This document shows positions 49,561 through 60,834 of a stretch of DNA of 64,000 bases, piece after piece; positions within the stretch are counted from its first letter, which is position 1, and each line of letters opens with the position of its first letter. Both the position numbers and the translations under genes were made by a program. This stretch comes from Sipunculus nudus (lineage: Eukaryota; Annelida; Sipuncula; Golfingiida; Sipunculidae): positions 28,317,058 through 28,381,057 of the forward strand of contig CM049310.1 of NCBI GenBank assembly GCA_026874595.1, written 5' to 3'. A model generated the notes under the pieces. That model was not told where the DNA came from and made no database searches. It saw nothing but the letters and a program-made list of their open reading frames with translations.

Positions 49561-50224
49561 CTAGGTCACACTCTCACGGATCTCACCACGGATCTTCACG
49601 AATGGGCCGCTAAGGACCATCCGTAAGTGATCCGTGAGTAATTCTTAGTGAACCGTAGAGAGTCCGCGGCTTTGTTCGTCGACATCCTCCATGATCCCTG
49701 CTGACTGTTCTCGGTCCCTCAAATTCGACGGATGATTTGAAATGTTCAAAACTTGATTGGTGCTAGCACGTATGAACCAATCCGTGAAAAGACCAAAGCG
49801 CTTCCGCCTTCGACCGTAACGCCACCGTACTGTTTTTGTACATCCCTCCTGCCTTCGATCATCTGCATCCCACTACGGACATGCCTGTTGGCGGGATGAT
49901 TGCGACACGACCAGTCGTACTCGGCCGATCGTGAGTATCTGTAGCACTTCCTTTGATGATTCCTACTCAGACCAGCCCAATCCGCAGGAATTCTTGTGTT
50001 CCTTGGCTGACCGTAGGAATCTCTTATATTTCCTGATCTTTTCGCCGTGAAACCGTATCAAGACCGTCGCAGTTCGCCCCAACGAGTGCGTTTGCCGTAC
50101 TCAAACCGTGATAAATTTCCTGACAGCTTGAAAAAAAAATGTGTTTTCCACGGATGGTCCGAGATTGCTCAATCCAAGACCATCCTTCGTGTTCCGTACA
50201 CTCATCCGTGATAGTGTGACCTAT
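49561..50224. mobile_element. 664-bp miniature inverted-repeat element
   Basis: Terminal inverted repeats CTAGGTCACACTCTCACGGA (49561-49580) and, reversed, ATAGGTCACACTATCACGGA (50224-50205), 18 of 20 identical. The interior is GC-richer than the surroundings and full of CCGTRA / ACGG motifs (GATCCGTGAGTAA, CCGTAGGAATC, ACCGTATCAAGACCGTC). It is non-coding with no clear target duplication. A diverged inverted relative lies at about 45.2-45.6 kb. Superfamily unknown. Confidence 0.7.
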
Positions 50225-50360
50225 GTTTCCGTAGGAAAAGGTGACTGACAGGGGTGATGTGATGCTGCCGTAGATGAACTTAGATAGCCGTGGCCACAGC
50301 CACCTGAAGTGTTAATCCAGAATATATCAGTTTTTCAGTAGATTTTCAAAATTTAACTGA

Positions 50361-52877
50361 CAAACACATCCTCTGAGTAACATATATAAACTTGACAGTG
50401 GAACAAACAAATGGGGATTGTCGTTGCACCAGTTATGTTTAACATTAAATAAACATGTTTTAAATGGTAGGATACAGCCAGATTATGAGGGAGACCTAAC
50501 TTATACGTCCACACATGGGTCATCAGTAATAGATTATATTATTGTTAGTTCAGACATTTTTTATTATTTTAAGTCTTTTGAGGTTCTAAATGAAGACTTA
50601 TCTGACCACTTTCCATTAACTACAACACTAGAAATTAAAAATGAAGTAAATATTGGTAAAAATGTGGAAAAGTATGAAAATTGGATTCAGTATAGAAAAA
50701 AGAAAAATTGTATATATGATATCTTTAATGATGATAAGATAATTGATACAATAAATAATATAGAACCTGTCCTACTTACAAACAGTGAAATTGGAGCAGT
50801 AAAATTGAAAAACTTAATTCTTTATATAGCCGATAAGACATTTGTAAAATCAGAAAAAGTAAATCATAAGAAAAATGTTCAACCAGCATGGTGGAATATG
50901 ACATGTAGCAAGTTTAAAAGAGAAAAATATGAAGCATTGAATAAATTTAGAAACACAAATAAGTATGCAGATTTGATTAAATACAAACAAATAAAATCAA
51001 AATTTAAAGTTGAATGTAATAGATCTCAAACAGGATATGCAAAGGCAAAAGTAGATGAAATAACCTCCTGTTCAACAACAAATGAAATATTTAAAAAGAT
51101 AAAGTCATATAAGAGAATGCAAATTAAAAATAGTATAACAGGGCAAGAATGGATAAAATTTTTCTATAAGTTATTAAATAATAATGTAAACAGTATCAAC
51201 CTAAACCATGTAAATGAAGTAAATAATTATGATTATTTTGAAGAAGTAGATACAAGTAATTTTGACATGGAAGTAAATTATGACATAAACCAGGTAGAGA
51301 TTAAGAGGCAATTAGACAGATTGCAAAATGGCAAAACACCGGGACCAGATGGTATTTCGGTAGAATTAATTAAAGAAAACAAAGTTATTTTGATACCACT
51401 TTTAGAAAAATTATTCAACAATGTTTTTTCATGTGGTAAATTTCCAAATGAATGGTCAAAAGCAATTTTATTTCCACTTTACAAGAAAGGTCCTATTAAT
51501 GATCCAAATAATTACAGGGGTATAGCTCTTTTAAACGTAATAGGTAAACTATTCACCAAAATTTTAAATGAAAGATTAATATTATGGGCTGAAAATCATA
51601 ACAAATTTATAGAAGAACAAGCAGGCTATCGAAGAAATTATAGTACAGTTGATAACATGTTCACTCTTATGGCACTAACTGAATCTTATTTATCAAAGAA
51701 AAAAGGCAGATTTTATGCAATATTTATAGATTTTTCCAAAGCTTTTGATTGTATTCAGCATCAGCTATTATTTCATGTTCTTCATAAAATTGGCATTAGA
51801 GGTAAAATGTATAACATATTAAAATCTATGTATTCCAAATTGAAGTCTTGTGTGTTAACTAGTAATGGTTTAACTGATTATTTTACATGCACCGTAGGAA
51901 CAAGACAGGGTTGTATGATTTGTCCTTTATTATTTACATTTTTTATGAATGAATTATATTTTACACTGCATTCTGAAGAAGAAAGTTTATACATAAACCC
52001 GGAAGCAAATTCACTTTCAATGCTCATGTTCGCAGATGATGTTGTATGTTTTACAGATACAGTTGGAAGATTACAGTCCAAAATTAATAAATTAGAAACT
52101 TTTTGTGATGCTTATGGGATGAAAATTAATGTAGATAAAACAAAAATTGTAGTATTTAGAAATGGTGGTATTTTAAGAAATTATGAAAAATGGTATTATA
52201 AACAAAAACAACTTGAAGTAGTTAGCAGTTACAGATACTTGGGGGGAACTTTCACTAGTCATCTGAAATGGTCCAAAATGAAACAACATCTAATAAATCA
52301 AGCCAATAAAGTAGTCATTATGATTAAGCAGTTTATTAGTAAATATAAATACCTAACAGTAGATCAGTCATTCTTTCTGTTTGATAGAATGGTTGTGCCA
52401 ATCTTGTGTTATGGCAGTGAATTATGGGGACATGAAAACTGTGACAATATTGAATCAATACAAACTAAATTCTGCAAATATATTCTCAAGATAAATTCTT
52501 CATCACCAACTGCTGCAGCACTTGGTGAATGTGGACGGCGGCCATTAAAAATTAATTATTTATTGAGATGTATTACATATTGGACAAAATTATTAAGAAT
52601 GACACAAAATAGATACCCAAAACAGTTATATGTAAGATTATATCATCTTGATGAATTAGGGAGAAAAACATGGGCAACAAAAATTAAAAATGTACTATTT
52701 TCACTTGGATTTGGTTATGTTTGGATACATCAAGATGTAGGAGATACAAAATTGTTTCTCTTTGAGTTGCAGCAGAAACTCAAAGACATATGTTTACAAG
52801 AATGGATAAGTAACATTTCAAATAACAGGCGTTTGGAAACATATTTAAATCACTTCTTTCTGTCGAAATGTATTTGA
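50361..52877 (+). CDS. Non-LTR retrotransposon ORF2: endonuclease C-terminus plus reverse transcriptase
   Basis: Open from 50361, with no authentic start because the element is truncated. N-terminal residues KLDSGTNKWG...LHQLCLTLN, then SSVIDYIIVSSDIF and LSDHFPL, are the last blocks of an APE-type endonuclease (SDH catalytic His region). About 220 residues later comes GKTPGPDGISVELIK, then NNYRGIALLN, AIFIDFSKAFDCIQHQLL, TRQGCMICPLLF, the catalytic MLMFADDVV (FADD box, about nt 52026-52050) and KINVDKTKIVVF: RT motifs in canonical order. The frame is intact through more than 830 codons, so insertion is fairly recent. It stops at 52877 and the C-terminus continues in another frame. The clade is probably in the CR1/Jockey/I range; not resolved by eye. 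Confidence 0.9.
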   Translation, partial: QTHPLSNIYKLDSGTNKWGLSLHQLCLTLNKHVLNGRIQPDYEGDLTYTSTHGSSVIDYIIVSSDIFYYFKSFEVLNEDLSDHFPLTTTLEIKNEVNIGKNVEKYENWIQYRKKKNCIYDIFNDDKIIDTINNIEPVLLTNSEIGAVKLKNLILYIADKTFVKSEKVNHKKNVQPAWWNMTCSKFKREKYEALNKFRNTNKYADLIKYKQIKSKFKVECNRSQTGYAKAKVDEITSCSTTNEIFKKIKSYKRMQIKNSITGQEWIKFFYKLLNNNVNSINLNHVNEVNNYDYFEEVDTSNFDMEVNYDINQVEIKRQLDRLQNGKTPGPDGISVELIKENKVILIPLLEKLFNNVFSCGKFPNEWSKAILFPLYKKGPINDPNNYRGIALLNVIGKLFTKILNERLILWAENHNKFIEEQAGYRRNYSTVDNMFTLMALTESYLSKKKGRFYAIFIDFSKAFDCIQHQLLFHVLHKIGIRGKMYNILKSMYSKLKSCVLTSNGLTDYFTCTVGTRQGCMICPLLFTFFMNELYFTLHSEEESLYINPEANSLSMLMFADDVVCFTDTVGRLQSKINKLETFCDAYGMKINVDKTKIVVFRNGGILRNYEKWYYKQKQLEVVSSYRYLGGTFTSHLKWSKMKQHLINQANKVVIMIKQFISKYKYLTVDQSFFLFDRMVVPILCYGSELWGHENCDNIESIQTKFCKYILKINSSSPTAAALGECGRRPLKINYLLRCITYWTKLLRMTQNRYPKQLYVRLYHLDELGRKTWATKIKNVLFSLGFGYVWIHQDVGDTKLFLFELQQKLKDICLQEWISNISNNRRLETYLNHFFLSKCI

Positions 52878-53215
52878 ATGTTGTTAGAAATAATAGTCAC
52901 AAGATTAGTTTAGCTAGGTTAAGATGCTCTTCACATAATTTACAAATTGAGAAAGGAAGACATGAAAGTATACACTGGACACAAAGAATCTGTATTTATT
53001 GTTTGAAACTTGGAGAATCTATAGTAGAAAATGAATATCATTTCATAATGAAATGTCCTTTATACAATGAACTAAGAGATATTTACCTTTCTAAATTTGG
53101 CAGATTTTCTTTTATATCTCTTATGTCAAGTAAAAATACTGATGTTATTAATAGTTTAGCAGCATTTGTACACTATGCCTTCAAAAAGAGAAATAATTCA
53201 TTAGTTAATAACTAA
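52868..53215 (+). pseudogene. Retrotransposon ORF2 C-terminus, separated by a frameshift
   Basis: A 115-codon frame overlapping the end of the RT frame by 10 bases and shifted by one register. It reads SLARLRCSSHNLQIEKGRHE, then CIYCLKLGESIVENEYHFIM and KCPLYNELRDIYL: the C-x2-C...H-x4-C zinc-binding motif found at the ORF2 C-terminus of many non-LTR elements. In an intact element this would continue ORF2, so a single indel near 52860-52877 appears to have broken the frame, unless the element uses frameshifting. Stop at 53213-53215. Confidence 0.8.
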
Positions 53216-54079
53216 ATTAAACAGATTATCCATATGAAATAGTTGAACGGTCACTTGTTTACTCTGGTTATAAATATTAATATATGAATAAAACTATGTA
53301 AATTTTGATCAAGTAAAAATAATATATATATATATATATAATGTGTGTATATATATGTATGTATGTGTATTATATATATATGGATAAAAACAATTGAGAT
53401 ACAATACTATTTGGTACTACTTGGCCCCCTTTGCAAGTTTATCATGCGGACCATCTGCAGGAAGCTGTGAAGGAGTCCTTGGGTAGCTGAGTAGTACAAT
53501 ATTTAGATATTATTATATATGCATATTAAAATTTAAGTAAATTGTCCACATTAAAAGAGTTCAATATGTAAAGTTTTATTTAAAATTATATTAATATAGA
53601 TATATTTGTATTTATAAAATATATTTTATGATTACATATGGCTTAATATGTAGTTATGCATGTATATGTATTGAGAATATGTGTATACACATGCATATAT
53701 GTGTAATTATTAACTTGCATATTTATTAATCTTATGAGAACCGTATATTTATGTATATTTATATATATGGTTGAAATGACCTCTACATGATGATTTTTTT
53801 TTTGTTTGTTTGTTTGTTAATATTTTGGAATGCATATATCATATATTATCATTTGTTTATTATTTCATTTCTTTTATCTTTGTGATGTTGTTTTTCAAGT
53901 TTGAAAACATTGTCTATTTTGTTTTTCTACATGTGATATATGCACATATGGAACTATGGGCCCCGAGGCCTTAATTTTCTGAATAAAATATTCATTCATT
54001 CATTCATTCATATATAAACTTAGGTTACTCAGATGATGCCTATACATCGTTCGTGTTTTGAAAAACTACTGGGTTATTG

Positions 54080-54736
54080 TATCCCCAGACAAAGTCGGGG
54101 GATACTATGTTTTCAAGACGGTTCCGCCGACGCCGCCGCCGCATATAAATCTTGTTGACGCGATAACTAAAAAAATATTTCACGGATCTTTACAAAACTT
54201 GGTATATGTACAGATATGGGTGAGAGGACGACGCCTATTTAAAATGATATTAGGGCAATAACTCAAAAAGAATTTGTGGTACAGTCACCAAACCTACAGT
54301 TTAGATGCATCTTATCAAGTTCGAATATGGATGACCTTGATGCATTTTCAATGGATTGGTTCAAAAATCAAACTGACATAAGATCTTTGATAGCATTGTT
54401 TTCTGCAGAAGACAGGTGGCGCCACCTTATGTTGTTTTCTTGCTAAAATGATGTTTAAACGGAAAAACTTTGTAAGAATTTGGGGTACAGTCACCAAACC
54501 AATAAGTTTGATGCATCTTATCAACGGTTAGGTCAAATTTGAACATGGATGACCTTAATACATTTTTTCAAGGTCACAGCAGCGATAATGTTAAAATGAA
54601 ATTACGGCAATAACTAAAATAAAATTGTTGGTCCAGTCACCAAACTTACAGGTTAGATGCATCTTATCGAGGGCTGGGGGGGGGGGGGTAATTTTCTGGG
54701 GATACTATGGCACCTGCGGTGCCAAGAAATATCTTG
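54080..54736 (+). mobile_element. Helentron-like element, TATCCCC family, short copy
   Basis: 5' end TATCCCCAGACAAAGTCGGG then GGATACTATGTTTTCAAGAC and a GCCGCC tract. 3' end TCTGGGGATACTAT (inverse of the 5' end), the perfect hairpin GGCACC-TGC-GGTGCC (54709-54723), AAGAAATAT and CTTG (54733-54736) followed by TT. Same hairpin and spacer as the 8003-11079 copy, in opposite orientation. The interior has CAGTCACCAAACCTACAGTT blocks repeated three times and one AGGTGGCGCCACCT. It lies 67 bp after the retrotransposon tail. Confidence 0.72.
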
Positions 54737-57189
54737 TTTGGATTTACGCGGCAGTTGCCTGTGGCCGTGGCTATACCGTGGAATAACGTGGTTATAACCA
54801 TGGTATGCTCTAGCAGTGCCGTCGCTAACTCTTCGCTACAGATCTTCAAAACCATAGTTAGGGGGAAGCTGAGACGTCTACAGGGTTAGTTGGATTATAC
54901 AGTGGGACAGAGTAATACGTCAGCCTCACTTTTACGTGCCAACCCTACTGTATCGAGCGGCCAGAGTCAAGACGACCAGAAATGGTTGAGGGTGAAGTTA
55001 ATGACCAGCTCTTTTGGGTCTCACGGTTCCCCGTTTGCTCTCAACAGTACTTTGACGGGCTTGGCTTTCTGACCATTGAGCCAGGATTTACATGTTATAT
55101 TGTATAATATCGACTTAGCATTGTAAATATAAATAGACACGTGAGCACGTAATAAAACTTGTTCTGGAACAGGCATTGTCGATGATGTAATATGATCGAG
55201 CAGTGATAAGTGAAACCTGCTGTTGTCATTTCAATGTTATGCAACAGGATCACCTGGCTGAAATTGGGAGATGCTTTATTGCAGCATACCAACATAATCA
55301 GTGAGTTCTCAGGGATCGATGGTCAGACATTGTTCACATTTTTTATAAAAAAAAAACAAGCAAATTCATGGAATTTATGTCCCTCGCTTTGGGCTCTTGT
55401 TGTCTTTCATGCTTGATAAGCAACCCAACTTGTGACTTGTGGAGAAAATTTTGAGGGCACATGAAAACTTAAACAGATCCACTATGAAATGTGGACACAT
55501 CTGCATGCGAATATAAAAACTAAAAAACATTGAGAAATAGGACCAAAATCCACTATGATATGTGTTGATATCTACAGGCGAACATAAAAACTAAAACATA
55601 AAGAGAAATTGGACCAAAATTTGATCATTTTGTATGAACTGGAGATAATTATTTTTCAGATAAACACTCCAAAACCAATACCACCAAGGTATGCATGAGA
55701 ACAATCACTGACCCAAATCTGAATGAAATAGGATAATAGTTAGGAAAGTAATCGCACAGAAACGAAACCTGACGGACAAACAGACGGACAGACAGACAAA
55801 CCCAAATCAATGTTCCGCGGACGGGGGACAAAAAGAATTACAGTGTTTGAGAAGCTAGATGGATGTTAAGTGAAGCATGCTTAACTGTGTAGCCTTCAGT
55901 AGGAACCTTTCCTATGCTACAGCAGATTCTGACTTGATTCTTGACTTGAGGTGCAAGGGTGTCTGGCATATATTAACATGCATGAAGCACCGTACCATAA
56001 GACCTGGTGAGACTAAGACTTCCCTCAAGACAAACGCCTTGTAATTGTAATTAAAAAATAATGGACTTTTTATCGACTCTTCGCCGTGGATTCAGAGTGT
56101 GACTATAGAGATCCTATCGACACTGGTCTCTGGGTCTTCTCTTCGATCACTCGGAAAGGCGCGTGTCCGGCAAGTGCTGCCCCGCACCAAAGAACCCCCA
56201 GACAATTAAACAATTCCTCCAGCCACCAATGTAGCCTCAAGGTTCTCGCGCAAGGATATTCTTGCAGGAACTTTCATTTTGTCATGCTGCGGGTCCTATA
56301 TACATTGGCTCTGTCTGATTGGCCGACCTGGAACTTGGTGAAGAGGCGTTGCTTCATGCGGTTGTTGCCTTTCCACAGTCTAAATATGGTCATTTGCTTC
56401 GGATTACTTCCTCTTCGTCTCTGTGAATAAGCGATTGTTTTACTTTTATTAACCAATAAGAAGAGTCGCCTAAATTCCGTCCCTTCATTGTCCATTACCG
56501 CTGACACACAAACACTCGCACAATGGAGCCCTGCGCGGGCCGAGATTTAGAGCCCAACCCGCCCCGCAAAACAAGCCGTGAACGTGCACTTTGGAAAACC
56601 CGCCCCGCACCTGCAAAGAAAAAATCTTTACCCCCACCCGACCCGCACATTTAGCTTTCAGTCCGCTCTGGCTCCTCCCTGCAGTTTTAACAAAACATGC
56701 AACACGCGTTCAACCCACAAATAAACAAAGTGAAAACGAAAATGAAACCCTCAAAAAATTGTTTTCGTATATTTATTATGTATGATCACCTGCTGTGAGC
56801 TAAAGGTTCTGCTAATGGTATGACTTGTCCAGTTTTCGCTGGTAAGGGCTCGGTGTGATGAGTTTCCACTACCCAAATACAATTATTTATTGTGTCAGTT
56901 ACCCTAATCATAACCTGCACGGTGTCCATGAAATTTTGAATAAACACAGATTTTAAACCTCGTCCCGAGTTGATTGTCTGTACATAACCAAGACCAGGTA
57001 CCTAAAGTTCTCAAATTATTTCATATGTGTATTGGCGTACATCCAAGGCTTTAGTGCATATAACAAACGGTAATATCTTAAACAAACAGTTCTAAATTTT
57101 AACGGGGGAAAATAAACAGGCCTTATGTCTTCCATGGTGAGGGGCTGTAATTGACGGCGTTCACGCGGGTGAAGTTTGTGGAGGATCAT
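54737..57189. other. Intergenic, unannotated
   Basis: Mixed-composition sequence. 54740-55080 is GC-richer without a recognisable frame. A candidate exon start at 55248 is noted under 44714. At 55755-55800 a GACGGACAAACAGACGGACA simple repeat resembles the 5' simple repeats of the Helentron-like families (minus orientation). No RNA genes seen. Confidence 0.4.
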
Positions 57190-58070
57190 AGGGAATACAG
57201 GATTTCGAAAAAGCTATTCAGCATCATCAGAAACACAGACACGGGATGCCAGGTAAGGGGAGAATTGGCACAGAAACAACCGACTGGTTCATGACAGAGA
57301 CGAGAGTCAGACAGGGATGTGTGTGGTCACCTCTGCTCTTTGGTCTGCTGATTGACTGGGTGCTAAAGAAAGCCTGTGATGGTTCTGGTCTGCTGATGAG
57401 GAAACGGGTTCGTATCCTAAGAGGTATCAATGACGGGTGGCAACTGTCAGACCTGGTTTTTTCAGTTGTGACGCTGATAATATCTGAGAACAAGGAGGCA
57501 TCAGAGACCCTCGTGAGATTGAATAGAGCTGGGGAGGAGGTAGGGCTTGTTGTATCAATGGACAAAACCAAGACATTGTCTGTTGGTGATGCACCAGGAA
57601 AAGTCAATGATGGTGAGCACATCATCGAACAAGTCCAAAGCTTCTGTTCCGTGGGATCCAATGTCACACCAGAAAACTCGGTGGAGCATGACACCGCAAT
57701 TCGCATTGGTAATGCTTCCAGTGCATTAAGGCAGCTGTCATCAACTTGGCGAAAGTTGGTCTCCGGACGAGGATGAAGATCTACAATGCAGTGGTTATAC
57801 CAAATCTACTGTATAAACAATGCAAAAGCAAGAACGACTGGACGCCTTTGATAGCCGATGTCTCCGTATAACTCTAAAGATCAGGTGGTGGCATCATATC
57901 AGGAATAGTGATATGTGGGAAATGACCCTGCTGCCATATGTATCCACCTTGCTTAAAAGTATCACACTGCGCTGGTTCGGTCATGTGCTTCAGATGTATA
58001 CCACTGGGACCCAACAGCCAAAGGTGGAGACAGGGACGACAGAGACAGAGGTGAAAGGATACTTGCAATA
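57190..58070 (+). pseudogene. Decayed non-LTR retrotransposon reverse transcriptase (RTE-like)
   Basis: A frame at 57246-57776 reads TDWFMTETRVRQGCVWSPLL then FGLLIDWVLKKACDGSG (RT thumb/palm motif VRQGC.LSPLLF), and later VGLVVSMDKTKTLSVG. The catalytic YADD box region reads LSDLVFSVVTLIIS, so the Asp pair is gone. After a break near 57775 it resumes as RLDAFDSRCLRITLKIRWWH then HIRNSDMW and ITLRWFGHVLQM (57820-58000), a C-terminal signature I associate with RTE-type elements. 5' truncated, frameshifted, catalytically dead. Confidence 0.8.
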
Positions 58071-58639
58071 GAGATTTGGCATCCATTTGACTTTCACTGC
58101 CGGAGGCAGAGAACATCGCAAAGGAAAGAGCAGAGTGGAGGTTGACACTAGAGGCACTGATGTGACATGAGCACAAACAGTAACCAATGATGATATCTTC
58201 CATGTTCATTCTTCTTTATTGAAATGTTAAACAAACAAACACGAGAATGAAGGGATCGATTTCTATTAAGTATGTATTTGCAGAGCTACATGCCCTAGAT
58301 GGAGGACAGTTTTGGCTCACGACGTTTCAAACCTTTCACTTAACACAGACGGGGTTGTCAGGTTAACCCTAGTCAGTGATTATCAGCTACTCAGCTGAAG
58401 GGGAAGGGTATGGAACTATAGAGGAAGTCCAGCTCTTGGCAAAGATGGTTGACACAAAGATAAATATAAAAAGAGGACTCTGTTTGCCCATGCAGTGCTC
58501 CATATAATGCAGCCCGTGGTCTTTTTCTCATACAAGAGGTGCCCCTTCAGGGTTCATGAGTTATGTAGCTCTATATCAAGCTGGTGACAAAGCCAGATGC
58601 AGCCATTAAGTGGCTATAATAAGGTGACAGGAAGCATGG

Positions 58640-59170
58640 GTGCCTACAATATATGCGGATTTTCACCCACGCGGGACCCTGCATGCGGAACGTCCCTTTC
58701 CTTAAATGCGGGTCACCGCATGCGGGTGACCCATAATTTGGATAAACGCATGCACTAATAATCATAATTTCTCAAATTTTAGTGTAATGTGTTAAGAAAA
58801 TATTCAGTGTAAACGTTTGTACTAACTGATGAGGCAGATTGAAGCGGATTAATATCGTATCTCACCAGCAAGGCTAAAATGGTGGCCATTTCCTGCCACA
58901 CTCAAACTAGAGCTGGCCCCGGGCAGTATCTCAATGAAGAATAGTCATATTTTAATGCGGTCTGATAAGATGTATCAGCTCCTTTTTCTTTTCCAAGACA
59001 AGGACACATACCTGCTACTGATATAAACATGTACCATTCGCATGCAGTCCCCGCAGAAATCCAACACTGCTAGATCCGCATGCGGGGCCCTCGCATATAG
59101 AAAGGGAACATTGATAACACACTTGTTGGATTGCAACCGTGCGGGACCCGCGCGGGTCCCCGCATGTATG
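58640..59170. repeat. GCGGGTC / GCATGCGGG-rich repeat
   Basis: Clusters of CCCACGCGGGACCCTGCATG, GCGGGTCACCGCATGCGGGT at the left and CCGCATGCGGGGCCCTCGCA, GTGCGGGACCCGCGCGGGTC at the right, in largely inverted arrangement around an AT-rich middle. It looks like the subterminal regions of a non-autonomous hAT-type element, but termini were not resolved. Confidence 0.4.
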
Positions 59171-59601
59171 AAAATGCACCTTAATGCTGGTGCTCTACTC
59201 TAAGCCATGTTATTTAACGTGAAACTGGACACAAGTATAGGCCAACAGTGGTTAGCAGTCTAATTGTAGAACACCGTGACCAGCATGTGTACAATATCAT
59301 AACCAGTGGTCACTGCAAAGATGATTGTCTCAAAATCAAGAGAATTTAGATTTCACAGGCTCAGTACTTTCATATACAATAACCTCTCTTCAGAAAAAAA
59401 TGGGATAACTAGAGGAACACGAATAGACCGGTGCATTACATTTTGGTAAATGTAACCATCACCTCACTGATACTTTATGAATGCTTTTAGCCTGCAGAAA
59501 TCTGCACTAAGATATCATATAGCCAAGCCCCACATGTCCCAGCTTTCAGCCCGCACCCGCCCCACCCCGCGAAATTTTGTTCGGGGCCCGCGCAGGGGTT
59601 C

Positions 59602-59602
<1 letters not shown>

Positions 59603-59631
<29 letters not shown>
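59603..59631. repeat. (AC)n microsatellite
   Basis: Pure AC dinucleotide tract of about 14 copies, six bases after the GGCCCGCGCAGGG repeat. Confidence 0.95.
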
Positions 59632-59632
<1 letters not shown>

Positions 59633-60272
59633 GTCTATGTCACACAAGGAAACAATAATGGTGCATTCATATTTATATTTAAAACAATCTCTTCAGCAGT
59701 CTCCCGTTTCTCAGTATATCATAAAATAAACAAAGGCCTTCTATGTCACACTATATATACTCAGACATAATACTGGTTTGGCACAAAACAATAAAGTAAA
59801 CTCTTCACAATAATACTGCATGTAAAGATCTATGGTATCATATGTAAAAACAACCTGTATACAATCAATTAAGGCAAGGCTTTACCCAATTCTGACATTT
59901 AACACAAATGCACACATATTAAAAACTTTGACATAGTAACAATAAGTTTTGATTGATAAATATTGGGTATAGATATACAAGAAAAAAAAAAGACCTTATA
60001 TCTAGCACGAATATTATAGAGTGAAAGAGAATCTTCACACATGCCATGCAAGAAATTAAGTTTCATGCGTTGGGATCTCTTGTATATATTATTACCGTTC
60101 AATGGCGGTCCCATGGCAACCATGCTGGGTGAGTCGTTTAAATATAAACCACATTAAATTTAACAAATTAGTGAATGAAACAGATATGTGGATCACATAC
60201 AAGGATTTCTTGAAAGGTCCGAGTAAAGGTGAGCATGCGCATACGAGTGCCGGGTGAAACTCACAATTAAGC
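59632..60272. other. Downstream of THEG-like gene, unannotated
   Basis: AT-rich sequence presumably containing the 3' UTR of the minus-strand THEG-like gene. No other feature recognised. Confidence 0.4.
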
Positions 60273-60834
60273 TTACATTTTCTTTTGTCTAACTTTTCTC
60301 GGTAGAGGAGTCGCAAGTTCGCAAACACGAGGTGTCGGTCTGGCCAGTCTCGCACCGAGTGACACGTAATACGGATCGTAATCATTAGAAACGCTACCCC
60401 GGCTTTTTGGTCTCGCCAGTTGCTGAAGCCGGAGGGTGGCGTTGGCATTTTTGGCACTTTGGGAGATGGGCCACATGACCATTCGCTCTCCTAGAAAATG
60501 TGGATGTTGAACCTTCGGCGATGACAAGGTTTCCAAACGATCTGAGCATCGGGCCTCTCTTGCAGCTGGCGTCACTTCCGTTATAGGTGTATTAAAATGG
60601 CCTTCGATTATTGTATCGTTACTGTTCGCCCAGATCTTGTGAGGTTTTGGTTCTGAGAGCTGTTGTAGACGACCACTGGGCTCTGCTGACTTGGCGGCGT
60701 CAGTTACCCGTGTGTATACAGAACGCTCGTAGACATAGTCTCTGTGCACAGGACGGAACTCCGCCAGCTGGCTAACCCTGGCCGAGGCTTCGGCGTTCCG
60801 GGCTCCATCACTCACCGCCCACATGGGACTGGGT
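60273..60834 (-). CDS. THEG-repeat sperm protein, terminal coding exon
   Basis: Last coding exon, ending at TAA (60275-60273). It contains five THEG repeats of the pattern S/T..A..A..S.RL..LA.PK: SDGARNAEASARVSQLAEFR, TDAAKSAEPSGRLQQLSEPK, TPAAREARCSDRLETLSSPK, SQSAKNANATLRLQQLARPK and SLGARLARPTPRVCELATP. Vertebrate THEG/THEGL are testis-enriched, linked to sperm tail microtubule structure; Pfam has a THEG repeat family. The acceptor is CTTTTCTTTGTAG before ACCCAGTCC (60834). The exon opens with the last base of an Arg codon begun in the preceding exon, then PSPMW, a frequent THEG motif. Very likely a flagellar or axonemal protein by family; orthology to THEG versus THEGL is not resolved. 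Confidence 0.88.

Larger units (their letters stand above)
50361..54012 (+). mobile_element. 5'-truncated non-LTR retrotransposon with tetranucleotide tail
   Basis: Extends from within an AP-endonuclease-like domain through a reverse transcriptase and a cysteine/histidine C-terminal motif, then a 3' UTR (53216-53980), GAATAAAATA and an (ATTC)n tail (53991-54012). The short-repeat tail and 5' truncation are hallmarks of target-primed reverse transcription. The 3' UTR has (TA)n and GTATG/TATATG-rich sequence (53318-53385). Confidence 0.88.
56529..59597. mobile_element. Possible element bounded by CCCTGCGCGGGCC inverted repeats
   Basis: CCCTGCGCGGGCC (56529-56541) and its exact inverse GGCCCGCGCAGGG (59585-59597), each followed inward by ACCCGCCCCGC-type C-rich motifs (AACCCGCCCCGCAAAACAAG at left; CGCGGGGTGGGGCGGG reversed at right). 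hAT-like elements often have such GCGGG-rich ends, but no target duplication was found, and the enclosed region contains a retrotransposon relic and another GCGGGTC-rich repeat at 58650-59166. It could be one nested element or two unrelated fragments. Confidence 0.3.

Noticed and set aside
57227-57706. 159-codon minus-strand frame
   Set aside because: It is the complement of the reverse-transcriptase relic on the plus strand, whose motifs explain the open sequence.
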